Assembly: GCA_003157195.1 (NCBI GenBank)
Contig: PMIU01000075.1
Span: 1 to 9,795 of the forward strand
Direction: 5' to 3'
DNA from: Candidatus Nomurabacteria bacterium
GTDB taxonomy: Bacteria; Patescibacteriota; Minisyncoccia; Phycocordibacterales; UBA9973
Length of the DNA: 9,795 bases
Shown here: in pieces, positions 1 to 5,914 of the stretch
Position numbering within the stretch: the first letter of the stretch is position 1
Layout of the letters: every line of letters begins with the position of its first letter
The notes under the pieces: generated by a model
Told to the model about the DNA's origin: nothing
Databases searched by the model: none
What the model saw: the letters and a program-made list of their open reading frames with translations, nothing else
Made by a program: the position numbers and the translations under genes

Positions 1-822
1 ATCGGCTATGCCGCTCTTGTTGAAAATATCATCACTCCGTTCAAGCAAATTTTTGCCAACGGATCCATTTCAATACCTAATCCGTATTTTCCAGACAAGA
101 AATCAATATTTAAAGATCACGGCTCATTCGGATATGTTGATATGCAAAAAGCGATTGCAATTTCATCGGATGTTTATTTTTACGAGATAGGCGGCGGCTA
201 TCAAGATCAGAATGGCTTGGGCATTGTTAATATTGACAAGTATGCGCAGATGTTCGGCATATCTATTAAAACTGGCATTGATCTTCCAGGCGAGAAATCT
301 GGAATTATTCCAACGCCTGACTGGAAGATAAAAACATTCAAAGGCGATCCATGGAGAGTCGGCGACACTTACAATACTGCCATTGGCCAGTACGGATTTC
401 AAGTAACTCCGCTTCAGATGGCTCGCGCAGTTGCTGGTATAGCAGATAATGGAATAATTCCTGTCCCTCATGTTCGTTTGAATGATACAAGTTTTGATAC
501 AAAAAAAATAACTATTCCTGTTAATCAAGATATGATGAAAGTTATCCAAGATGGCATGAGACAGGCTGTGACATCTGGCACTGCGACAGCGCTCAACCTC
601 CCTTTTGTCAAAGTTGCGGCGAAATCTGGTACGGCGCAGATTGGTCTTGGTAATACAAATACGAACTCTTGGATAATTGGATTTTTTCCTTATGATAATC
701 CTAAAAATTCTTTTGCCGTCCTAATGGAAAAAGGTCCAAAATCGGCATCGGGTAATGCCACGCAAGTTATGAGTGAAGTAGTGGATTATATAAGTGTCTA
801 TGCGCCAGAATATTTGAAATAA
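1..822 (+). CDS. mrdA: Penicillin-binding protein 2-like transpeptidase, C-terminal part (5' truncated by window)
   Basis: This is the C-terminal 273 residues of a class B penicillin-binding protein. The frame is open from base 1, so the true start lies upstream. Such enzymes cross-link peptidoglycan stem peptides (DD-transpeptidase) on the outer face of the membrane, PBP2 within the elongation machinery. Visible motifs are SSD at 163-171 (the SxN/SxD motif, followed by VYFYEIGGG as in PBP2 proteins) and KSGTAQ at 622-639 (the KTG/KSG motif). Also typical are the stretches GIDLPGEKSG and GDTYNTAIGQYGFQVTPLQM. The catalytic SxxK serine should lie just upstream of base 1, so activity cannot be judged here. 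The stop at 820-822 is 6 nt before the next start, which suggests one transcript with the holB-like gene. The PBP2 call is firmer than PBP3/FtsI because of the VYFY stretch and gene style. Confidence 0.9.
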   Translation: MGYAALVENIITPFKQIFANGSISIPNPYFPDKKSIFKDHGSFGYVDMQKAIAISSDVYFYEIGGGYQDQNGLGIVNIDKYAQMFGISIKTGIDLPGEKSGIIPTPDWKIKTFKGDPWRVGDTYNTAIGQYGFQVTPLQMARAVAGIADNGIIPVPHVRLNDTSFDTKKITIPVNQDMMKVIQDGMRQAVTSGTATALNLPFVKVAAKSGTAQIGLGNTNTNSWIIGFFPYDNPKNSFAVLMEKGPKSASGNATQVMSEVVDYISVYAPEYLK

Positions 823-828
823 AATATT

Positions 829-1524
829 ATGAATATTTTTGATAACTTATTTCCTAAAAATCTATATCATAGCTATGTCATTCTAGGTAATCCTGAAACG
901 GCGCCATTTGAACTATTAGAATTTTTAAAGAAAAATAAATATATTAAAACTCAAAATCCTGACATATTTTTCCAAATTTATGATTCATTCACTATAAATG
1001 ATAGTAGAAAGATAAAAGAATGGCACAGTGAAAAGAAAACAACTAATGAAAAGAAGATTTGTATTATCGGCGTGAAGTTTATAAATGCCGAAGCTGAACG
1101 TTCTCTTTTGAAAATTCTTGAAGAACCAGCAATTAATAATCATTTCTTTATTATAATACCGAATCCTTCTTTATTATTAGATACTATATTATCGCGAGTG
1201 CATGTTATTAAAACACTAAATGAAGATGATTCATTTAAAAAAATTTCTAAAGAAATTATTTTAGCAACACCTAAGGATCGTATAGATATTATCGCTAAAA
1301 TAATAAAAGAATATAAAGATGAAGAAAGTAGTGGTAAATTAAGACATGATGCCACGAAAATAATAAACGAAATTGAACTCATTATTTATAATAAATGGAA
1401 AAAAGATAAAAATAATAAAGAATCTCAATTTATTCTTGGCGAATTACAAAAGGGTAGAGATTTTCTAAGTCTTCCTGGTTCATCAGTTAAAATGATTTTA
1501 GAACATATCGCTCTTGTGCTATAA
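829..1524 (+). CDS. holB: DNA polymerase III delta'-like clamp-loader protein lacking a P-loop
   Basis: The 231-residue product resembles the delta' (HolB) subunit of the clamp loader, which opens the sliding clamp during replication. Supporting stretches are HSYVILGNPE near residue 14 (the usual start of the ATPase fold), AEAERSLLKILEEP at 87-100 and LSR at 121-123, the SRC-like motif of delta' and gamma/tau. The position where a Walker A motif would lie (after YVILG) reads NPETAPFEL, so there is no GxxGxGK and nucleotide binding is unlikely. Lack of ATP binding is also known for E. coli delta'. It is shorter than the usual 300-plus residues and has no recognisable zinc-binding cysteines. 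The gene is very AT-rich. No Shine-Dalgarno is seen before the ATG. It sits 6 nt after the PBP2 gene and 9 nt before frr. An archaeal RFC-like or gamma-like relative is possible but less likely. Confidence 0.75.
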   Translation: MNIFDNLFPKNLYHSYVILGNPETAPFELLEFLKKNKYIKTQNPDIFFQIYDSFTINDSRKIKEWHSEKKTTNEKKICIIGVKFINAEAERSLLKILEEPAINNHFFIIIPNPSLLLDTILSRVHVIKTLNEDDSFKKISKEIILATPKDRIDIIAKIIKEYKDEESSGKLRHDATKIINEIELIIYNKWKKDKNNKESQFILGELQKGRDFLSLPGSSVKMILEHIALVL

Positions 1525-1525
1525 T
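1517..1525 (+). promoter_or_regulatory. Extended -10 promoter for frr, near-leaderless
   Basis: TG at 1517-1518, one base, then a perfect TATAAT at 1520-1525 form an extended -10 element at the very end of the holB-like gene. A 4/6 match to the -35 consensus (TTTAGA, 1497-1502) stands 17 nt upstream. A start about 7 nt after the -10 box would fall at about 1532, only 1-3 nt before the frr ATG at 1534. There is no Shine-Dalgarno in between. The transcript would therefore be leaderless or nearly so. This is inferred from sequence only. Confidence 0.55.
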
Positions 1526-1533
1526 AGAAACCT

Positions 1534-2067
1534 ATGAGTTACAACACATCAAATTTAAAAATAGAATTAAAGAAGATTGAAGAATGGCTTTCTAAAGAGT
1601 ATTCGCAGATTCATACCGGTAGGGCAACACCTATGATACTTGATAGTATTATGATTGAAAGCTATGGCGCAAGAATGCCTATTAAGAATGTTGCAAGTAT
1701 AAACTTGGAAGATCCAAAGACTCTTCGCGTGGCCCCATGGGATAAAAATCAAATTAAAGATATTGAAAACGCCATTTCCTCCGCTAATCTTGGCTTATCA
1801 GTAGCATCAGACAGTGATGGTGTTCGAGTTATATTTCCAATGCTAACGACTGAGAATCGTACAAAACTTACAAAAATTTTGAAAGAGAAATTAGAAGATG
1901 CTCGCATAAGCGTTCGTAAAGAGCGACAAGTAGAGATAGATAAGCTTTCCGATTTACCTGAAGATGAAGTTAAACGAGGCAAAGAAGATATTCAAAAACT
2001 TGTTGATGAATCAAATAATAATCTTGAAGCGATATTTACTAAAAAAGAAACTGATATAATGAATTAA
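1534..2067 (+). CDS. frr: Ribosome recycling factor
   Basis: Ribosome recycling factor acts with EF-G to split the post-termination ribosome in the cytoplasm. The 177-residue protein matches the family along its length: IHTGRATPMILDSIMIESYG near residues 26-45, LRVAPWDKNQIKDIENAI near 63-80, then SANLGLSVASDSDGVRVIFP and LTTENRTKL. The C-terminal helix carries EDEVKRGKEDIQKLVDE. It is a few residues shorter than the roughly 185 of E. coli, the difference falling in the long-helix loop before EDEVKRG. The ATG lies 9 nt after the holB-like stop, directly downstream of an extended -10 box, and lacks a Shine-Dalgarno. It is 3 nt upstream of rseP. The adjacency to rseP is what I would expect in bacterial genomes. 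Identification is secure. Confidence 0.96.
   Translation: MSYNTSNLKIELKKIEEWLSKEYSQIHTGRATPMILDSIMIESYGARMPIKNVASINLEDPKTLRVAPWDKNQIKDIENAISSANLGLSVASDSDGVRVIFPMLTTENRTKLTKILKEKLEDARISVRKERQVEIDKLSDLPEDEVKRGKEDIQKLVDESNNNLEAIFTKKETDIMN
2052..2060 (+). promoter_or_regulatory. Extended -10 promoter for rseP inside the frr 3' end
   Basis: TGA followed by a perfect TATAAT (2055-2060) forms an extended -10 element within the last codons of frr. The rseP ATG begins 10 nt later, at 2071. Transcription would start near 2067, giving a leader of only a few bases with no Shine-Dalgarno. No convincing -35 hexamer is present, which is acceptable for extended -10 promoters. The spacing resembles the element before frr. 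Confidence 0.45.
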
Positions 2068-2070
2068 AAA

Positions 2071-2730
2071 ATGAGTGTAATTATATTCCTAATAATTTTA
2101 TTAGTGCTTGTGGTGTCCCATGAATTTGGGCATTTTATTGTCGCTAAGAAATCAGGAATTCGTGTAGATGAATTTTCTTTTGGTTTTCCACCTAAACTTT
2201 TTGGAATTAAAAGAGGGGAAACAACATATAAATTTAACGCATTGCCTTTTGGTGGTTATGTGAAAATTTACGGTCAAGGTTCAGATGATTTTCCTGGGCA
2301 AAATAGTGAAAAAGTGACAACTGAGTCTGATCAAGCAAGAAGCTTTATGCATAAACCTAGGTATATACAAGCCATGGTGCTTTTAGCTGGTGTAGTAATG
2401 AACTTTCTTGTAGCATGGCTTCTGCTCTCTATTGGTTTTATGTCAGGACTTCCAACTTCATCTGGTGCGACCCCTACTGGATCTATACTTGCTAATGAAT
2501 CATTAACTATCATTAGTTTGGCATCTGGAAGTCCAGCAGAAAAAGCAGGATTAAAGGAAAATGATATTATTTTGGAAGTTGACGGGGTAAAACTTGACGA
2601 TAATACAACTCTGGCATCTATCATTCGTGATAAAAGTATAGGTCAAGTAATTAATCTGAAAATTCTCCACCGAGGCGAAGAAAAAACTGTGCCGGTCACC
2701 CTCGAAGCGGCACCGGATACAACGAACTAA
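2071..2730 (+). CDS. rseP: RseP-like site-2 protease, truncated after the PDZ domain
   Basis: This is a membrane metalloprotease of the M50 (RseP/S2P) family, which cuts substrates within the membrane. The first helix carries the zinc motif HEFGH at residues 17-21. GGYVK at 61-65 follows, then a second hydrophobic helix at about 100-125 and a PDZ domain at about 140-212, with SGSPAEKAGLKENDIILEVDG at 152-172. The protein ends at residue 219, whereas family members are normally about 350-450 residues. The missing part is the C-terminal membrane half with the NxxPxxxLDGG motif that supplies the third metal ligand. No continuation appears in any plus frame downstream. The last codons are GC-richer than the rest and contain the terminator of the convergent MFS gene, and the two stop codons overlap. 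As read it is probably catalytically inactive, either a pseudogene or the edge of a rearrangement or assembly join. The start ATG is 3 nt after frr. Confidence 0.85.
   Translation: MSVIIFLIILLVLVVSHEFGHFIVAKKSGIRVDEFSFGFPPKLFGIKRGETTYKFNALPFGGYVKIYGQGSDDFPGQNSEKVTTESDQARSFMHKPRYIQAMVLLAGVVMNFLVAWLLLSIGFMSGLPTSSGATPTGSILANESLTIISLASGSPAEKAGLKENDIILEVDGVKLDDNTTLASIIRDKSIGQVINLKILHRGEEKTVPVTLEAAPDTTN
2681..2713 (-). terminator. Intrinsic terminator of the leftward MFS/RNase J block
   Basis: Read on the minus strand, GTGCCG (2713-2708), a 13-nt loop, then CGGCAC (2694-2689) form a 6-bp GC-rich stem. AG and a run of six T (2686-2681) follow. This is a plausible Rho-independent terminator 14 nt past the MFS stop codon. 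It lies inside the rseP reading frame, which is unusual and ties the end of rseP to sequence that functionally belongs to the neighbour. Confidence 0.55.
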
Positions 2731-3881
2731 ATATCATTTTTTTCTATCGTTGAAGCCAAGTAAACTCCGAAGAACATCAGGGCTCCTAGTATTAGAAAAA
2801 TAAAATTAAACGATGGCATTAGGAAGAAAACTATCAGGGCTATGAGTGGAGCTACTATGTACGCCACCGGGGAGGCACTGCGATATACACCCACAAATTC
2901 ATCATTTGCGGAGTTGATATGTTTAAAAAAATAAACATCGCTCATTGATTCCACGGCGGATGCGCCGATGCGGGTGGAAAATAGCAAAAATGCCCAAATA
3001 AAAATCGAATGTTCGGTTATAAAAAACAATGACAAGGTGGCCAGAGCCGCGATGCCAAAGCCATACATTAATATCTTTCTTTCCCCGACAATATCGGCAT
3101 ATTCGCCCATACTGAAAGGAATAAACAAAAACGGCAAAAGCATAATGGTAAAAATAATACCGATTTGGTTCCAAGAAAAACCCAAATAAGCCGATAAATA
3201 TATCGGAGTGTAAATTACCATCCAGCAATAAAAGAATTGAAGCAAAAAAGTAAGGCTATAAGCGCGAAATAAATTTTTATTTTTAAAAAATTCCCCGGCG
3301 TAATTTACTATATTTTTTCGATCATAATTTGGATCAGGCACCTTTTTTAAACTATAGAATGATATCAAGAAAAATATTATCATTAACGCAAAACTTATCA
3401 GATATATATGTCTAAACTCAAAATCCTTCCCGAACGTACTGAAAGAAAGTACAGCCAATACCCAGGCCAGGTTTGAGATTACGATATAAATGCCTCTGAT
3501 TTTTCCGGTAAGCTTGTCCTCCGAAAATATTTTCAGCAATTCGTCCAAGGAAAAAATCAGCATGGTGTTCAGAGATAAAAGAAAAATAAACAAAATTATC
3601 ACACTGAAAGTATTTTGGGCGATGCTTAGCGCTCCAAAAGTTAAGGCCCCCAGAAAGGAAATCAAAAGCAGGAATTTGTATCCGCCCAGCTTGCTTAGTA
3701 TTTTCGGAGCGATGAATAGCATCAAAACGGAGCCGATTGCCCCTAATACATAAATCATTCCCACCAGTTTTTGTCCGGTAAAAGAAGAAATAAAACTGGA
3801 GTTTATATAAGCGGCTAAAGCAAAAGGAAAAGAATACAAGAATCCCGCCAAATATATTATTTTTCTGTTGTGTTGCATCAT
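2727..3881 (-). CDS. MFS-type membrane transporter
   Basis: The 384-residue, very hydrophobic protein has about 12 predicted membrane helices, in the size range and layout of a major facilitator superfamily permease. Helices alternate with short charged loops, including APKILSKLGGYKF after helix 2 (the position of the MFS loop 2-3 motif) and MGEYADIVGERKILMYGFG in the equivalent loop of the second half. The central loop near residues 177-200 (KKVPDPNYDRKNIV) separates the two six-helix halves. The substrate cannot be told from the sequence. The start ATG (3881) is doubled (MM) and lies 1 nt after the RNase J stop, so the two are almost certainly cotranscribed and probably translationally coupled. 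Its TAG stop overlaps the TAA of rseP on the other strand. Confidence 0.85.
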   Translation of the reverse strand: MMQHNRKIIYLAGFLYSFPFALAAYINSSFISSFTGQKLVGMIYVLGAIGSVLMLFIAPKILSKLGGYKFLLLISFLGALTFGALSIAQNTFSVIILFIFLLSLNTMLIFSLDELLKIFSEDKLTGKIRGIYIVISNLAWVLAVLSFSTFGKDFEFRHIYLISFALMIIFFLISFYSLKKVPDPNYDRKNIVNYAGEFFKNKNLFRAYSLTFLLQFFYCWMVIYTPIYLSAYLGFSWNQIGIIFTIMLLPFLFIPFSMGEYADIVGERKILMYGFGIAALATLSLFFITEHSIFIWAFLLFSTRIGASAVESMSDVYFFKHINSANDEFVGVYRSASPVAYIVAPLIALIVFFLMPSFNFIFLILGALMFFGVYLASTIEKNDI

Positions 3882-3882
3882 A

Positions 3883-5838
3883 TTAGACGCTCAATATTAC
3901 CGGTATAACCAAAGGCCTCTTGGCAGTCTTTTGATACAGGAATTTAGAAATACTTTCTCCCAAATTGGCCTTGATGTTGTCGAAGTCCATAGTGGCTCCG
4001 TTGGGACTAGTGTGAATCGGCATTTTAGCGACTGCATTTTCTATTCCGTTTTTGATGATGATTCTTACCTGGCGTAGAAGTTCCTGATTTTCTTTTAGAT
4101 AAACAAAACCACGGGAAATCAAATCTGGAGATTTCTTTAATTTTCCGGTTTTCTGGTCGAGAAGCGCGATGATGACAAACATTCCATCTTGGGAAAGCAT
4201 TTGGCGATCGCGGATGACGACGTCTTGCGTGTCGGAAATGGAAGTGCCGTCCACCAGCATGTTTCCACTCGGCGCTTTTTCTTTGCGTAAGTTTATTTTT
4301 TGTCCATCGGCTGATATTTCAATAATTGAACCGTTGTCCGGCACGACAATATTTTCTTCACTCATACCCAGGTCCATAGCGAGCTCTTTATGTAGTTCCA
4401 GGTGGGAATGGTGTCCATGGATCGGAATGAAAAATTTCGGATGAGTTTTGCGGTGAAGCCATTTGATGTCTTCTTTGTTGCCGTGACCTGTCGCATGAAC
4501 GAAGTCTTCACCGGCGGTGCGATAGCTGATGATTTTCACGCCTTGGCGCGACAAGCCGTCTTTCATTTTTTGAACTTGAAGTTCGTTGCCCGGCACAATA
4601 GAAGCGGAGAGTATTATTGTGTCTCCTTTTTGCAAAGAGAATTTTGTGTGCGATTTATTGGAGGCGCGATTCAGAGAAGAAAACTCTTCACCTTGTGCAC
4701 CAGTCATCAGAATGACAACTTTATTGGGTGGATAATTACCTACGTCTTCTATCGGTATAATTGTGCCCTTTTTAGGAGTGAAGAGTCCGGCTTCTATCGC
4801 CACTTCAATGTTTGTTCTCATGGAGCGTCCGTCCAAAGCTATTTTTTTGCCCAAGGTTTCAGCCAGTTTGACGATGAAGGCCAAACGAGTGATATGCGAA
4901 GCGAAGGCGGCAATAATCATCCGGCCATGCACTTTTCTGATCAAATTTTCCAGTCCTTGGTGTACTTTTATTTCCGGCAGGGAAAATCCTTCGTTTTCAA
5001 TGTTGGTGGAGTCGGTCATCAGGAGAAGCACTTTGGCTTTGTCGAAAATTGAATATTCCTTTTCTTCTTCGCTGCTAACAATGCCGTCCACTTGGTCGAG
5101 CTTGTAATCTCCCGGAGTCACAATGGAGCCGTGTGGTGTTTCGATGATTATGCCCATCGAGTCGGGGATAGTGTGGGTCACGCCGAAGAACTTAACTTTT
5201 ATTTTCCCGCAAGTTACTACCTCGTCTTTCTCCACGATGACTTCTTTCATGGCGGGCAGATGGGGGAATTCTGCTTGGCGTTTTCGCATCATTAAAATGG
5301 AAAGTTTTCTGGAATATACTGGCGGGTTGCCGATACGTGAAAGCACCAAGGGTACGCCGCCGATATGGTCCAAGTGTCCGTGAGTGATGAAGAGCGCGCG
5401 AATTTTGTCTTTGCGTTCTTCTAGGTAAGTCGTGTTCGGAATTACATAATCCACTCCCGGGGTCGCCTCATTGGCGAAATGCATACCGGCGTCAATGACA
5501 ATAATGTCGTCGCCGATTTCTATGGCTGTCATATTCTTGCCGATTTCTTCCACTCCGCCGAGCGGAATTATGCGGATTACTCCGGCTTCCGGTTCCGGAA
5601 TTTTTGTAACATTTGAACTTTTATATTTATTTTTTGCGTCAAAAGGTCTACTTCCATTTTTCTGCCCGAATCTCTTCTTGGTGTATTGATAAGTGGAACT
5701 CTTGGAAGTTCTTTTCCTGTCTCCAATATGCGAGGCAGATATCGGACGTCTGGAATCCAGACGTCCGATATCTGCTGGATTACTGCGAGCAGGGTCGACA
5801 CTTATTGCACTGAAAGACAGTCTTGTTTTTTTTGTCAT
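3883..5838 (-). CDS. rnj: Ribonuclease J with basic N-terminal extension
   Basis: RNase J is a metallo-beta-lactamase/beta-CASP nuclease with 5'-3' exo- and endonuclease activity in mRNA decay and rRNA maturation. The core starts near residue 87 (IRIIPLGGVEEIGKNM). Metal-binding and catalytic stretches are THGHLDHIGG at 152-161, THTIPDS at 221-227, TPGDYKLD at 241-248, DSTN at 276-279, the beta-CASP stretch GRSM at 338-341, TGAQGE at 379-384, FVHATGHG at 446-453 and FIPIHGHHSH at 470-479. A C-terminal domain follows. At 651 residues it is about 100 longer than B. subtilis RNase J1. Most of the excess is a lysine/arginine/serine-rich, probably disordered N-terminus of about 85 residues, and codons 22-35 of this are a perfect palindrome. 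The ATG at 5838 has no clear Shine-Dalgarno. The HGE seen in many RNase J proteins reads HGH here. Confidence 0.95.
   Translation of the reverse strand: MTKKTRLSFSAISVDPARSNPADIGRLDSRRPISASHIGDRKRTSKSSTYQYTKKRFGQKNGSRPFDAKNKYKSSNVTKIPEPEAGVIRIIPLGGVEEIGKNMTAIEIGDDIIVIDAGMHFANEATPGVDYVIPNTTYLEERKDKIRALFITHGHLDHIGGVPLVLSRIGNPPVYSRKLSILMMRKRQAEFPHLPAMKEVIVEKDEVVTCGKIKVKFFGVTHTIPDSMGIIIETPHGSIVTPGDYKLDQVDGIVSSEEEKEYSIFDKAKVLLLMTDSTNIENEGFSLPEIKVHQGLENLIRKVHGRMIIAAFASHITRLAFIVKLAETLGKKIALDGRSMRTNIEVAIEAGLFTPKKGTIIPIEDVGNYPPNKVVILMTGAQGEEFSSLNRASNKSHTKFSLQKGDTIILSASIVPGNELQVQKMKDGLSRQGVKIISYRTAGEDFVHATGHGNKEDIKWLHRKTHPKFFIPIHGHHSHLELHKELAMDLGMSEENIVVPDNGSIIEISADGQKINLRKEKAPSGNMLVDGTSISDTQDVVIRDRQMLSQDGMFVIIALLDQKTGKLKKSPDLISRGFVYLKENQELLRQVRIIIKNGIENAVAKMPIHTSPNGATMDFDNIKANLGESISKFLYQKTAKRPLVIPVILSV
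5735..5775. repeat. Perfect 20+1+20 inverted repeat inside the RNase J coding sequence
   Basis: The arms at 5735-5754 (gcagatatcggacgtctgga) and 5756-5775 are exact reverse complements around a single base at 5755. The palindrome lies in frame in the RNase J N-terminal extension, covering codons 22-35, and is read as ADIGRLDSRRPISA. In the mRNA it would form a hairpin of about 18 bp with a tight loop, 64-104 nt after the start codon. It has no T-run and is not a terminator. It resembles palindromic elements that insert in frame into genes, as known from Rickettsia. Whether this one is repeated elsewhere in the genome cannot be seen here. Confidence 0.9.
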
Positions 5839-5870
5839 GCGATTTTATTTTTTAGTAAACATTATTTTCT

Positions 5871-5914
5871 CCCGACGCCTTTCATGGTCGGGACGCCGAC
5901 CTAATGCGTCGGCG
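5871..5914 (-). other. Two adjacent GC-rich hairpins between solute-binding protein and RNase J genes
   Basis: Read on the minus strand, CGCCGAC (5914-5908) can pair with GTCGGCG (5900-5894), with the stop codon of the solute-binding protein in the loop. CCCGAC (5892-5887) can pair with GTCGGG (5876-5871) just after. GTCGG at 5900-5896 could instead pair with the following CCGAC, so the structures compete. No long T-run follows on either strand, so these are not typical intrinsic terminators. They could be processing or attenuation structures ahead of RNase J. Confidence 0.4.

Noticed and set aside
163..549. 128-codon minus-strand frame inside the PBP2 gene
   Set aside because: It is a shadow of a conserved transpeptidase sequence with no ribosome-binding site or family features.
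818..825. -10-like AATAAA/TAAAAT before the holB-like gene
   Set aside because: The match is imperfect and too close to the ATG (3-5 nt) in an AT-rich stretch; read-through from the PBP2 gene explains expression.
4402..5052. 216-codon open frame on the plus strand
   Set aside because: It lies fully antisense to the conserved RNase J core and reads as a low-complexity shadow.
5735..5775. Palindrome as an intrinsic terminator or CRISPR-like repeat
   Set aside because: No T-run follows on either strand, it lies inside an intact gene, and there is only one copy with no spacers in the window.
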